From contig JAKGHH010000002.1 of NCBI GenBank assembly GCA_022828595.1, positions 43,246,222-43,310,221 of the forward strand: a stretch of 64,000 nt of DNA, given 5' to 3'. Below the pieces are notes generated by a model. That model made no database searches. It worked only from the letters and a program-made list of their open reading frames with translations, and had not been told where the DNA came from. Below are positions 45,627 through 58,734 of the stretch, in pieces. The translations under genes were made by a program, and so were the position numbers. Numbering within the stretch: position 1 is the first letter of the stretch; the number at the start of each line of letters is the position of its first letter. Source of the DNA: Nelumbo lutea. Its lineage: Eukaryota; Streptophyta; Magnoliopsida; Proteales; Nelumbonaceae.

Positions 45627-45843
45627 TGTTAGAGAATATTAACCTATTCCTTGGTCTTGAAGTGTGAACAAGCACATGCCCATCCATACTTTGTGTTGAA
45701 ACTTAATTAATTATAATGGAGTAATGAGGATCGAACATTAGACCACTTGGTCAAAGTGGCTTTGATACCATCTCAAAAAATCATTCAACTTAAAAGCTTA
45801 AACTGTTAGGTGGGGTCTTTGAATAGGTTAATATTCTCTAACA
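45627..45843. mobile_element. 217-bp element with perfect 23-bp terminal inverted repeats
   Basis: Starts TGTTAGAGAATATTAACC and ends with the exact reverse complement over 23 bp. Inside, on the minus strand, is TGGTATCAAAGCC, an initiator-Met-tRNA-type primer site of the kind seen in LTR retrotransposons. No target duplication seen. It could be a MITE, or two inverted LTR ends of a retrotransposon derivative. Confidence 0.65.
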
Positions 45844-46327
45844 AGAGATGATGACATCATTAGCATTTCAAGTATTTTTTATGACGCCAAGATAGTCATG
45901 GTGCTTTAGCCAATAAACTTCAAAACATAAAATCTTGAGTTTCCATCATTGAGAGCTAAAAAGAGATAGGGGGATTGGGCAATGATCACTAGCCAAGGCA
46001 AGGAGGTGAGAGACTGATGCCATTTCTTCAATAAAATTTCATAGTGACGCCCCTCCTCCTAGAGAATATTTGGGGCTAAAAATTTATATTACTTGTAGCT
46101 TATATGACAACCATAATATGAATGTAGAATAGATGATAGATAATGTGCTATAGGGTAAATATAAATGGTGCTACTACAAGCAATGATTCGTCAAGGCAAA
46201 TATAACAACCGATAATAATGCTTAGTTTTTCTATAAGGGAAATCAAGCATTATTGACATATGCTGCCAGTTCAATCAAGCATATCGAAAATATTTTTTTG
46301 AAGCACTAAGGACATCTAAAATATTAA
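45844..46327. other. no gene recognised
   Basis: AT-rich, probably degenerate LINE-derived sequence; nothing diagnostic. Confidence 0.35.
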
Positions 46328-46568
46328 GGCCCTGTTTGGTTTGCAAGAATAAGGGTTTGGAATCAGAATCAGGATGGGCTATATATTTCGATTTCAACTG
46401 TTTGATTGTACAGAATTAGAATCCCATTCTCTTTCCTACTGGGATGAGCTATATATTCCGATTTCCCATTCCTTCTCCCTCCCTTGGGAATGAAATCAGA
46501 ATTAGGAATAGACAATTCTGATTCCAATTCCAATGGATTTTGATTTCAATTGCGAACCAAATGGACCC
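46328..46568. mobile_element. Tourist-like (PIF/Harbinger) MITE
   Basis: Ends GGCCCTGTTTGGTTTGCAA and, on the minus strand, GGGTCCATTTGGTTCGCAA. TAA duplication at 46325-46327 and 46569-46571. 241 bp with GGAATCAGAAT-like repeats in both orientations. Confidence 0.88.
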
Positions 46569-46689
46569 TAAATAATACAAGTTGGCAGTCCTCATAGAAA
46601 AAGAGAAAGTCAAGCCCTAATCATATTTTATAAATTTATATTGATTTTAATTTTTCAAGGAAAATGTTCAAAAACAACTGCAAACTTTA

Positions 46690-48620
46690 CTCCAGGTTGA
46701 GGGTTGTCCACCTTAAAATTTTATTGAAATGAAATAATCAAAAGATTTTACAGGGGAGGACATAGCCCACCTTGCCCCAAAACCCATATAGATGATATTC
46801 ACATCCTTATCTCTCAAACCCAATCATAAAAACAATAAATTAATCAAGTCTAATATGAGGAATATACAAGAGATTATTAAAATAAAAATTGTATCATTCC
46901 CATGGAAGAGAAGAAAGATGATTGGAAGCAAAAGGAAGTGCCTCTGCGAACCAGATTCTTTGAAAGAGCATCGGCAACATAATTACCTTCTCTCAAAATG
47001 GGAACAAACTCCACTAAAATGTCATGAATTTTGCTGAATTGAGTCGAACCAACCAAAAATAGACCATGCATGGAAGTTGAGCCTTGTTATTTAGGACCTC
47101 CAACATGAGCATTATTAAATGTCTCTCAATAGTGACTTGCCATAGTCCCAAAGCTTTACAAAATCTGATATAGCATTCAAATTAAATTGCTCTACATTCA
47201 ACTGAAGTGTTGGTACCATGCCCATATATACCACTGAGCAAATGCAAAGACAAAACGACCCTTCTTATTATTCCACCACCCCCATAAGGGCCTAGATTAC
47301 CAATACAAGCTCCATCAGCATTGCTAAAGTGACAATAATTTCTTTATCCGGACATCTACCATGAGCTGGATTTTGAAGCAAACTGATTGGAGGAAAAGGA
47401 GCAAACCAGTTCTCAACCCAAAAATTAATCTTTCTTTCTCTTATATATATTAGTAAACATGTACATGCATTTGCACGTGATAATAACTCTAGGACAAAAC
47501 TATTTATAAATCATGGGCAATTTCTGAATGGTTACAAGTGGGCAGTTTCTAAAGTGAGAGTAAAGGACATATATGCCCTCTTTATGCTCACTGTATTTTA
47601 GACAAGGGAATAGAAAACGTCCAATGAAAATTCCAGAAAAAGGGGCTTTCGCTCTTTTATAGGTAGTATAGATATGCCAAATGGAGTGTTCGAAAAGAAA
47701 AGGAAGGTAGCCAAGATTGCATTTCCAAGTGTGAAAGATCCATGAAAATAAGTACCTGTTTTTAAAGCCTTGATCATCTTTAATTGCATTAAAGAAATCA
47801 AACCAGCAACTATTTCTGGACATAGCTCTCCACGAAGATCAGCCTGAAAATTTTATTTATGTCTTCAATGTTTTTCAGCCCAAGGCCCCCTTCATCAAGA
47901 GAATGACAAACATTGTGCCATCATGAGACCCAGTTGTGTTTTCCTTCCCAGAGTTCGACCAAAGAAAATGCTTCAGAATTTTTTCAAGTCAAAGCCGGAT
48001 ACTCCTAGGAAGATCAAAATCCATTAAGAGATGCAAAGGAATGGAGGATAGCACATGTTTTAGAAGGATATGTCTGCCCCTGTCTGAAGCTTGCCTTTCC
48101 AAGACTCAATTCTCGGTTGTAATCTTTGGTATAAGCTCATCAAACATGTAGCAACGAGCTTTACCCTTGTGTACAGGAACCCCCAGATATTTGCAAGGAT
48201 GGGCCTGCCTATCAAAACCGACAGTATTTCTGATTATATTGATTCTAGTGGCTGATAATTTGTTAGAAGAGTAGAAAGAGCTTTTCCTTTTGTTTATCTT
48301 TTGCCATAAAGCTTCCTCATATGCTGAAAGAAAACCAGTAACTTTCCTCAGAGAATTCGTTGAACCATTAACGTACGGGGAGAGTGGATCTCCTTGTCGT
48401 AAACCTCTGGAGGATTTGAAGTAACCATGCATACATCCCTCGAACAATTACAGACAATTTTCTTCATTAAAGAAATCCAGTCATTAGAGAAACCAAACTT
48501 GGAAAGAACAAATAGAAAATTCTAGTCCAAATGATCATAGGCCTTCAACATATCAATCTTAAGAACCACATAACTGCCTAGAAGTTTACTGCAGTGAAAA
48601 ATAAATAAAAAATATAAACC
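46690..48620 (-). pseudogene. LINE (L1-type) retrotransposon fragment, RT to RNase H
   Basis: Minus strand, high to low: RT with GYFKSSRGLRQGDPLSPY (about 48380-48440), then a jump to KINKRKSSFYSSNKLSATRI and KYLGVPVHKGKARCYMFDEL (48106-48330), so the YADD active site is deleted. The RT-associated region with CWFDFFNAIKDDQ and WKCNLGYLPFLFEHSIWHIY is at 47500-47823. RNase H with VECRAI near 47200 and REGNYVADALSKNLVRRG is at 46877-47000. Several frameshifts. Confidence 0.8.
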
Positions 48621-48639
48621 ATGAGACAAGCACAGGAAT

Positions 48640-49261
48640 TAGGGGTGAGCAAATAGAAAGGTTATACTCGGAATTGAATGAAGCTGACATTGAATCGGCT
48701 TTGGACCAACCCTATCCAATCTATTATTGATTAGGTTATATACCCACCTAGGCCGGTTACAGGGGTCTAGGGGTTTACTCTACTTGAATCAACCTAGAGA
48801 GCCAACCTTGGTTGGCCTTGAAACTAAACTTGCCTTGAAAAATCCTAAAAAATACTTTGAGGATGTGAAGATTTTAACCCAAGCACTCGTGTTTACAAAC
48901 ACCATGGTCTTACTTAACTATTGAGTCGTTTAAATGATTGGATCATTTTTCTTCAATTTAATATTTGAATATGTATAATAAGTAATGTAAAAAGTAATAT
49001 ATACACATGTAAATTATAATGATAAGTTTTAAATTATATTATTATTGTTATTATAAAAAATCAAGTTTTAAAGAATATATTTCATTTTTCTTTTTTAGAG
49101 TGGTAAAAAAAGAATAATTTCCATAGGTAGACCCTAGAACGAGCCTTAGAAACCACCAAGGCCAAAATTGGGCCTATAATTAAAAACTTGGAAACGACCC
49201 TTGCAGGGTAGGTTCCAACTTCTGCCTTGGAAGCAAACTGATGGACCCAATTTCACCCCTA
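48640..49261. mobile_element. hAT-like non-autonomous element with degenerate 8-bp duplication
   Basis: Left end TAGGGGTGAGCAAATAG; right end on the minus strand TAGGGGTGAAATTGGGTCC. Flanks ACAGGAAT (48632-48639) and ACCGTAAT (49262-49269) match at 6 of 8 positions. 622 bp, no transposase. Open frames inside are not coding. Confidence 0.68.
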
Positions 49262-49424
49262 ACCGTAATAAAAGTAGACTTTAATGATTAACTACCTTTT
49301 AGAAAGCAAATGTCACTGTACTTTGCTAGGAATAATAATTAGAAGGAGAAAGGAAACACAGAGTACAAACTCAAAACAAAAGTTCTTTCTTAGCAATAGG
49401 AGCTTTTTAGAGCACACCAAAGCC

Positions 49425-52400
49425 CTAGTTGTACATTGACATTATATGCTCAGATATGCAGCTCACAGCATCACTCATTCTGTTTTGTAGATGTTCCAAG
49501 CTTGCTATCCTCTGCAATGGTGCTGCGTTTCCATTCAATATATTCTTGGCACTACCATTATCAGCATCCCCATTTTCCAGTCCAAGGGATGCTACTTGTC
49601 TGTTAATAGACATGCCAGCATAAGATGCATCTTCTCCCGGGGTGCCCACGCTTGGTAAGACCTCTGGCACACGGCATAAGTTGTGGGTATTAAGTGATTG
49701 TGGTGAACTGGAATGGTTTTGAAGGAGATGATTCAAACTACAAGTCAAAGAGCCTCGAGCAACCATATCCTCTGCCAACCTAACCTGAAATGCATTTTGG
49801 GTTCTTTTAGAGCATGTTTACACATTGGTAATGTGTAGATCAAGAGACAGAATTAACAGGGGAAAAGACCATATAAGATGACCTTCATTTGCTTCTATAC
49901 ATGTTCATGATTATGGTTGTGTGACTAAAGTAATCATCAGAAAGAATTCCTTGCAATTGAGAATGTTGAGACATTGAAGTTTTGTGTTGAGAACAAGATA
50001 TAATAAACATTTGATTTCTGAGGCTGAGGAAGATGAATAGGAATATCAGGAATTACAAAGATATATATGATTATATGCAGCAGGCGATGTCGAAAATTGT
50101 TGCATTTCATTTACTTAACCTCAAAAGTTACAATGACTACAAAATTTCACCTTTGCAATGAAGTTGGCATGAAAAGAAAATATTTTAAGTGAGTATGTGC
50201 TCCAACCAATGCTCCACAATCTAATTCTTGTTATTAGTATGGTACTATGATTACATATTATTTCATCATTCATGCTGTACCCAAGTTATAGAGGAATAGA
50301 TAATCTCAACAGAAGATAAATACAAGTGAAAAGATCCACAGCAGCAGCCAGCCCTTAAAACACAGTAGGATATTATAGACAACTCCATACTTTCATGAGC
50401 GCCCCTATTTAAGTTTTATTTCTTTGATACAAGGGCTCGCTGCCATTGCTATTTGTGCACTACCATTCTTCACTATAGAATCTAAGGATTAATTACTGGT
50501 CATTTAGTTGGTTATCAGTAAAAAGAACTTTAATTATGTACAATATTTTTTATCATCTTTGGTGTTTTTTACCTAATACTTACTATTCACTGTATCATTT
50601 TTATATTGGATAAATAATTTGATTTTATTAGAAAGTTGTATGATAAAACAATTTTATATCACAAATTTATTTACATGTATGTGATAAAACAAAAGAAAAC
50701 CATGTAATTGTGTTTTGGAATTGTTTAACCATTGTGATATAGATGGGCCCTATGGATTAATTTACTCATGGAAATTATTCTAATATTTTTTGGGATCTTT
50801 AGATCCTTTTTTCTCTAATACTGAGATATCACTCATTACTTGCATGGCAGGTAAGATTATTAGTAGCTTATACCTTCACTCTCAAAGCTTCAACATCTGA
50901 TTTAAGCACCCGGTTATCAGTAGCAGCTTCATGGAATTGTTGACTTGCAGCAGTCAGCTGCTTGTACAGTGAAGCATTTTCCCCTCGTAATTGATCAACC
51001 TGAATACAAATTAAAAAAAAAAATTGAATGAACCTATTGAATAAGATATATATAGACCTCAAAGAAGAATTGGACTACTATACACAGGTGACTTCTTCAA
51101 AACAGTCTCATTGAAGATTGAGACCTGCAACTCAAGATCAGCCAGATGTGCTTGTTTTCTTCTCCTCGATCGTCTAGCAGATTCTCTATTTGATACCATC
51201 CTGATATCAAAACAACAACATCAGTGAAGACTAGAATAATATCCAAATACATATATCAGCAATAGTTCTATCTGAACTCGTAATATTGCAATTTCTATAT
51301 ATGAACTCCTCATTGGGTACATTATAATGTACCTTCTGATGCGTTTTAAGTCGATGGGATCCGTGCTTTGTTCACAAGACCCAGCTTCTATTTCCAAATC
51401 ATCCTCATCTGATTGTTCTCGTGAAGAACCACTATTTGCTCCCTGCGCTTGGGTATCTCCGCTTTTAGGTTTATGAGCAGAGGTGGGGCTTCCAGCTGAC
51501 CCAGTTCCAGTGCACGCAAATGTCAAACAACTAGATGCAGGACCTATCAAAAAGTAAAACCCCATACAAAACCAGATTTACCGAGGGAGGTTTTATTGAG
51601 TAGGGAAGTTAGCATTTACTATAGTCGTCAGCATCACAAGACCTGTGCTTACACTATCATATACACACAAACATGCTTCGGTCCTGTTTACTTCAGTCAA
51701 GATCTTAGTCCTTCAAGTACTAGAGCTAAAACCTAAGCCATTATGCAAGCATCGCAGTCATGATACAATATAATGCCATTAAGTATGGCTTGAGTGATCA
51801 ATGACTAATGCTCTTGTTAGACAAAGTTCTTTTCTGAAACAGGTCTGTGTGTTCACATAGAGATCGATTATGTTATATGTATTTATATGGTGATCATATA
51901 TATTTATATCATTAGTGCCTTACCACATATTGATGACTGTGAATCCATAGTGGCTGAAATGTTGGAATGCTTTGGCGTGACATTTTGAGACCAGACTCGG
52001 TTTTCTGTTAATCCACCGTAATTTGTAAAGCCATTTAACGTGTCCTGCTTTCACAGACAGAGAGAGAGAGTTCAAACTCCTTATGAAGAAACAAGCCATT
52101 AAGCACAGCCTTCTATCATGGAGTAACAAGTTCCAACAACCCTCTCATGAAGAGAAAAAGGAAGGAAAAAAAGTTTTGAGATTGCACCATGGAGTAACCT
52201 GTTCCGGATGTGCAGCTGGAAAGCTTTGTGAGGTTAGTGTGAGGAGCGCTTTGTGAGGATCAGATCCGGACTCTATAATTTAGGTGCATTTGTTTCATCA
52301 GCATAACAGCATTACAACCATCTTCTTTACTTTTTGAAGTAAAAAAGACAAAAGAATCGAGGAAAGGTATGTTCGATACCTCCAAAAGTTGCTTTTTAGA

Positions 52401-55400
52401 GTAAAAGTTCAGAGTTTAAAAAAGAAAAGTTCTTGTGTTTGTCAGGTTTCATTTTTTTTTTCTCTGTCTTTTCTTTTTATTCTTTTCAAAAGCAGAGAAA
52501 AAGTAAACTTCGTTTTAGAAAAGGTAGACTTTACTGCTGTTTACTGTTTAAGAATATGATGGGAATTCTAATCTATTTCTAAGGGCAGAAGGGTTCCTTT
52601 TTTATACGAATTAGAGCTTATAGAAATGCACCCTTAATTTTACATTTTTACATTTTAAGTTCCTTAGGCTTCTTTTTTTTCTTTTTTAAAGTGGATATTT
52701 GTTCTAAAGCAAGCTGAATTTTTCCTACTGTGTAGTTTGGTTTTCTAAACTTTGAGGTTTTAGGGTGTCAAAACCTCCCAAGCAAGAAATTCATGATTTT
52801 CCTAATCAAAAGGCAATTTACCAATAAATGTGCTGGATGAGAGTATTGCCCAGATGGTGTGATGTATGCTTTGGTTGCCAGTCCATTGAGGGGTGCTCTA
52901 CAACATTAATGTTTCTATTTTCATTTGTTTTTAGAAAAAATAAATAAAAATATTTTTTTTGACTCTGTTTTTGTTTTCAAAGGAAAAAAATAAGTTGATT
53001 TTGTTTCAAAAAATAATATGTTTTTAGAACCAACAAAATATTGGTTTTTAAAATAAAAATAATTTTTTAGTATAGAAATTATATGATTTATGGAATATAA
53101 TGTTGAATAATTAGATGAAAACATGTTTTTAAAACCAGATCCAAGAACATGTTTTAGTTTCAGTTTTGAAAACAAAAAACAATACACAACCAAAACATGT
53201 GTTCTTGTGCTTTTGTGTTAAGAAACAATCTATTTTCAATCAAGATGATATTAATTTGTTTTTAAAACCTATAATAATAAAAACAATTTACATTGTAGAA
53301 CACCCCCTTAGATATTTCAATATTTGACCATATATGGATTAATGACTGAAAGGAGTTAACTTTAGAAACTTGCCACGTGAAGGTATATATGTGGCTGAGA
53401 TGGATTACAAGCCATCCTGACCTGAAATCTGATAATCACCAATAGAGTACTATTCCCTAAATTTGAGGAAAGAAATTTGATTCGAAAGATGGAAGTCGCT
53501 CTATTAGACTCATGGGTCTAGCCACATGATGTAGAGGTTATGGATTCTGATAAAGAGTCCAGTCATTTCTCTATACGAGCTTATGCAGTATAAAATGGGC
53601 CATTGACTCATTGTGTTTTAAACGTGGAAGATCGACTCGCTTCAATTTTACTGAGTCAGCTATGCTACTTAAATAACGAGTTGATAGGTTTTAAACATAT
53701 GTGAATAATACAATTTATTAAATGTAATCAAAATAGTTTATATAAAAAAAATAAAAGAATAATATATTGAATGTAAATGGCGGAGTCAGGTTAGTGTGTC
53801 ACCTCAGGCGTGCTTCCCACTTAAATAGGCCAAGTCACCGATCCCAATGTATAAACTAATTTCCTAATCCACTCACTGAGTTTGAACCTGAAATAAATGG
53901 CTTAGATTTGCAGACATATTCAAAACCCTACCCCCAGATACAAGTAAAGTTCAAAGTACGATAGCTTTCCGATATACCCCGGGTTAGACCATGATGCAGA
54001 AATTTAAATCAATCTCTCTGAACCAATTTTAAAAATAAAAAATAAAACATAAAAAATCACTGACCCAGGTCAATGACCCTATCAGTATATCGGTCTGTGT
54101 CAATACTCTGAACCTTGGATAGATATGAGGGCTGGAAAAGGATTATCCCATGGTTTTTGGGCCTCGAGGAATCTATACATTATTAGTTATTTTGCATCTA
54201 TCTTTATTTTATATATTTTATTTTTCTTTGTTTTCATGATTTGAGGGGAGTTTAGAATCCCTAGACTTCGGGGCTCTTCATTCAAGAATCCACCGGCTGT
54301 GATTATCAGTTACCCAATTTGGGGCTGGGTTGATTTGATGGAAAATAAAAGAGAAATATAAAATTCCATGTAAGATTTTAATAAATTTCACAAAAGTACT
54401 TTTAAGAAATTACTCACAACTTTCTATTTCTCTTATTTTCTATCAAACGTAGCACAGCCCAAAATCCTCAACTTTAACCTAATACAAACATGAAATTAGG
54501 TTGGTTTTCTAAGGTTTGTGTTTAATCCTTAACTATAAATTTACAAATAGTATTCATGCAATCATGGTAAAATAGGATTCATGTAATTAAAGCTTAAATG
54601 GTCACAATGATATTAACGTAATCTTACACATTACATTTTTTTATAGAAAAAGGATTAAACTATAATATATTGATATGGAAAGATACGATACAGAAAAAGG
54701 ATTAAACCTTTCCAGTATCATGGATTCGTCAAAACCTTTTCAGTATCATGTCTTTGGCTTCATAAATTTTTCTAAAAAAACAGAAATTAAGGATGGGGTG
54801 GGAAGAATAAGTTGCACGTGAGGGCCACTATCCACGGATTTGATCCAATGCCTCCTAAATGTACCATGCAACCATCTCAACTACTGGATATTAATGAGAT
54901 GAATTTAAAATGCTACAAAATGATTGAAATATTATAATTTATTAATAAAATATATTAATGACAAATATGTTACTAAAATCAGCGAATATCTCTTATCATT
55001 TCTGGAAAATATTTTTAATATATGATGATAGTATCCTGTGGGTAGGGTTCTAGTGGCTAGTAGATCCTCACACGGTTCCAAAAGCATAAAGGTAATGGGT
55101 AGCGTTCAAGCCCAATCCTTGTTTTTTTTTTGTAACAAGCCCAACCCAATTAAGGTATCTCATCTCACGGGCCCCAACTCAAGCCCACAAGGCACCCAAC
55201 TCTATTTTTTATGGATTATCATCACTCAATCATAATCGATTGATTTTATCATTCTACTAACCCACATTTATTTTATTGCAAAAAAATAAATAAATAATTT
55301 ACTCCGATAGTTCGAGAACACCAAATCTTTCCTCATTCATGTTCTATTAATTCTGCACGAATTTGTAAGACAGCAAAGTCCACGTCATTGGATTTGTCCG

Positions 55401-55861
55401 CTTCTGGTCTCATGGACGAAGAGGCAAGCCCAGCCAACGTGGAATTTTCGGTTCTCGTCCACTATGATCTCATATTTCCGTGAAAAATAAAAATAGCTCA
55501 GCAAAAATAAAATTAACTGAAACAACTAACTTACCGGACGATCTCTGAGTCCGCCGAAGCCGAGGTCGTCGGCGGCAGCGCAAACGTCTTCGAAGGTTTT
55601 ATCTTGCACTTGGTCGCTGAAGAAGCCGTCGGGTTCACCGGAAATCCTCGCTCTCTGGACCCTAACTTCTCCAATTCTCTCTTCTTTTGAGCTCCGGTTC
55701 TCGTTGTCGCCGATTGGAGATGCCACCGTCGGCCTTAGGAACTCCTCCAAGTTCAGCTCCGACGCGCTTCGCTTCATGTTGCCACCGAAGATCGACGAAT
55801 TCAGATTGTGTGGTCGAGTGGCGTCGCAGCCGATCAGCTCGTCCACTGGTTTCTGATTCAT
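49425..55861 (-). CDS. bZIP9: group C bZIP transcription factor, bZIP9-like (6 exons, intact)
   Basis: Minus-strand exons: 55861-55535, 52044-51924, 51543-51333, 51200-51125, 50999-50874 and 49784-49425. Phases match throughout; 406 aa. The N-terminus has [16 protein letters not shown] (from residue 29), as in bZIP9-type proteins. A Ser/acidic stretch ([18 protein letters not shown]) precedes the basic region, where N224 and R232 give the invariant N-x7-R ([12 protein letters not shown]). The zipper has Leu at 242, 249, 256, 277 and 284 with Ala at 263 and 270, split across exons 4 and 5 as usual for the family. [16 protein letters not shown] and [12 protein letters not shown] segments follow. 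Group C factors dimerise with group S1 bZIPs on ACGT elements in sugar and amino-acid signalling. The start at 55861 is chosen because upstream codons are CT-repeat leader, although the frame stays open to an ATG at 56011. Assignment to bZIP9 rather than bZIP10/25/63 is from motif memory. Confidence 0.93.
52889..53307. mobile_element. foldback MITE in bZIP intron 1
   Basis: Ends AGGGGTGCTCTACAACATTA and, on the minus strand, GGGGGTGTTCTACAATGTAA. The interior is AT-rich with mirrored TTTGTTTTTAAA-type segments. Flanks TTG and TTA would fit a PIF/Harbinger duplication with one change. 419 bp. Confidence 0.68.
55116..55135 (-). mobile_element. micro-insertion: poly(A) remnant with 9-bp target duplication
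   Basis: TCCTTGTTTTTTTTTTGTAA lies between CAAGCCCAA at 55107-55115 and 55136-55144. It is in bZIP intron 1, with the tail sense to the gene. A longer alignment (CAAGCCCAATCC against CAAGCCCAACCC) would shorten the insert, so borders are uncertain by 3 bp. Confidence 0.62.
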
Positions 55862-55923
55862 TGAGTCTTCGTTAGCAATCTGATCCTCGTAAAGCTTTAA
55901 ATATATCCGATTCAATCGATCGA

Positions 55924-55930
55924 AGAGAGA

Positions 55931-55961
<31 letters not shown>

Positions 55962-55963
55962 GA
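55924..55963 (+). repeat. (GA)n microsatellite in the bZIP 5' leader
   Basis: An interrupted GA repeat, CT-rich in the sense of the bZIP gene. It lies about 60-100 bp upstream of the chosen ATG, so it is probably transcribed. CT-rich leaders are common in plant genes. Confidence 0.85.
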
Positions 55964-56011
55964 AAAGAGAAAAGCAAGAACACAGGTCAGTTTGCAAAGA
56001 AAAGCAAACAT

Positions 56012-57724
56012 TATATCAAACTATGCTTTGTTAAGTACAATTACCATAAAACCACCAACTTCTGTCTATAATTACTATTTATACCTGCCTTTTAGTAGTC
56101 TAATAGTTGGCTAGAGTAGAGCAACACTGTTGCACAGGTATTTTATACGGTATTTGATAATCCAGAAAATTAGAAATATATGGTTCCAATCTAAAGGTTT
56201 GCATTTATGGAGCAAAGCAGCAATGATCAACTGCTTACGCAACACCGTTTCCAAACCGGATTTCCTACTCACTACTACCCACTCTGTACCCACCGTGAAT
56301 TGCATCACACATCTCTATTATTATATTATGATTTGATAGATGTGTGGCTGCAATTAACGACGAATAGAGAGTGGGATATTTGTGCACATTCAGTCAAAGA
56401 GCTCGGATGGCCGGATCTGCTGCTGACCTAGCTATGTTACCAATCTCAGGTGAACATGTCATGTGGGCCATATGTGTAAGAAACACTAATACTAACATAC
56501 TAACTCATGGTGGATAGCCTATCCCGCAGTAAACACTAGTGCAAGAAGCACTCTACTCTGTCTATCCATTTTTGTTGAATCCTAGGTCATCCCGAGGAAA
56601 CATTACCTACAATCAAGGTTTAAAGTATCAATATGTATTGTTTCGGGATCTCTCCGATATGTTTTTACAGTAGGTGCATTGTTGTTCTAACCAGTTGAAG
56701 GGGTGGAGAGCCTTAAACCGGTCCTGTGAATCGAGTTTGAAAAATATAAATAAATAAAGCATAAAAACAGTATTGATACGCCCCTATCGATATATCGGGT
56801 GTATCAATATTTTGAACCCTGCCTACGACAATCATTCTAGAAAAACAATAACTCAACGACCCCTAGTGAGCCAGTTTATTTTAAGGGAGAATGATTGTTG
56901 AGCTCACCCTATAATTCTTAGTTCCATTGTATAGTTGGAAAAGGTGTCAGTTTGAAATTAATGTTAATACATGGTGAATGTTGATGCTTAGAATGGGGGT
57001 ATTTGACATTTTGAATTGTTGCAGGTCTGCACGGAATTTAGAATTTTGCGGTCAAATGCAGTGTAATTATTCGTTATTTTAATCAGGTATTGGTTTGACA
57101 TGATATTTTGTCTTTTTCACTCAACACAGGTGTGTTCAAAAATCATTGGTCATTAAATTGTTCGCCACGCTGTGTATAATGATTATGCAATCAATCATGA
57201 GTGAATACATCAATGTTCCTGTCAAGAATTTTTTTTCTTCTATGATATTTTATATAATCAGGTGTAGGCAAAATTCAATCCCAAATCTCCATTACGATTA
57301 ATGAGACACAATGTCCCATACATATATATGAACAATGGCTTTCGATGCATTGATGTAAGGCGGGGCTATAGCAATACATAAAAGACTGATTCATCGATAT
57401 AGCCCAAGGCTGAAACCGCATCATAACAAAAGTGAGCTCAAACATAACCCCACATATGTGTTAAAGCTGGGATAAAACATGAAATCATGGCTTTTCAAAC
57501 GTATTTAATGCAAGGGGGGCCTATAGCAATACATCAAAGACTGATTCGAGGTTATATGGCCCAAAGCTGAAGCCGCATCATAGCAAAAGTGAGCTCAAAC
57601 ACATTATCTATTGATCATGCAGGTAGAAAGCAAAAATGTATTTTTCATGATCAATTCAAAATATTTAATACAGAAGCAGCCACCGTAACAAATACAGCCT
57701 TAGCTTTTTCTCGTCTGAATATTA
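56012..57724. other. bZIP upstream region and spacer; contains a direct repeat
   Basis: No gene recognised. A segment of about 105 bp with CTATAGCAATACATAAAAGA, GACTGATTC and GCAAAAGTGAGCTCAAACA occurs at about 57340-57445 and again at about 57494-57602. The two copies differ at several positions. Confidence 0.6.
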
Positions 57725-57965
57725 GGGTCCATTTGGTCTATAATTAGAATTAGAATCGAAATCAAAATCCTTTAGAATTGGGATTAGAATTAGAATGAAA
57801 ATTAGAATAGGCTGTAATGAAATTTCATTCTCCAAGCCAATGGGGGAATGATATTCCATTAGGAACGAGAAAGGGATTCCAATACCACGATCCAAACAAT
57901 TGGTAACGGAATGGCCCATTCCGGTTTTGACTCTGGACCCCTATCCCCAGGAACAAAATAGCCCC
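57725..57965. mobile_element. Tourist-like (PIF/Harbinger) MITE
   Basis: Ends GGGTCCATTTGGTCTATA and, on the minus strand, GGGGCTATTTTGTTCCTG. TTA duplication at 57722-57724 and 57966-57968. Interior has TTAGAATTAGAAT repeats like the element at 46328, so probably the same family. 241 bp. Confidence 0.82.
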
Positions 57966-58010
57966 TTAGTTTTCATATCCATGATACTATGTGATGCACA
58001 TAGGAGCTGC

Positions 58011-58400
58011 TAGGGGTGTCAATTGGATTAGATTTGGTCCAATCTGATCCAGTCCAATGTAAGTCCATTACAAATGGACTAGGTCTAATTCAATCCAATG
58101 AATATTTTGGACCATTTTGGACTAACCCAATTCAATGTTTGAACCATCCAATCTATTCAATTTTTTTTTTTTTAATTTAGATTGGTTTCAACCTAAACCC
58201 GGTCCATTGAGTCATTGACACATACATTCTCATTTTATATCAATGGACCGGATATTGGCTTAATCCAATCCAATCCTATATAAATTCATTATGGATAGAC
58301 AAGGTCCAATCCACTCCAATAAATATTTTCAACCGGATTGGACCAATTCAATATGTTTTGTTGGTCTATCCAATCCAAAATCGATCCATTGACACTCTCA
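58011..58400. mobile_element. hAT-like MITE with 8-bp duplication
   Basis: Left TAGGGGTGTCAATTGG, right on the minus strand TGAGAGTGTCAATGG. Flanks GGAGCTGC (58003-58010) and GGAGCTGT (58401-58408) match at 7 of 8. The interior repeats CCAATCCAAT in both orientations. 390 bp. Confidence 0.85.
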
Positions 58401-58734
58401 GGAGCTGTTTGAAGAATAGAAAAATAGCTGTTTGGAAGTTTGTTTGGAATGACACTTTACCCCCTTCAGTCAATACTTGATTTAACTAAAATTTGGTCCA
58501 CACCTATAATATGGAGGGTTTTGACCAATGAAAACTCACCCATGAATTTTGATAAATGATGCCTAATTTGCTACCAGGCTTATGATTCCAATTTATTGGA
58601 CAGTTGTCTTTCCTATATCACATCTTTTCCGTATATGCTTAACTTTCTTCCAAACAATCCAAATAGCCGAATTTTTTTCCATTGCAGGAAATGAACGTGA
58701 CCAATAAAAAAAGTAAATATATGAGGTTACACAT
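58401..58734. other. no gene recognised
   Basis: Non-coding spacer between hAT-like elements. Confidence 0.4.
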
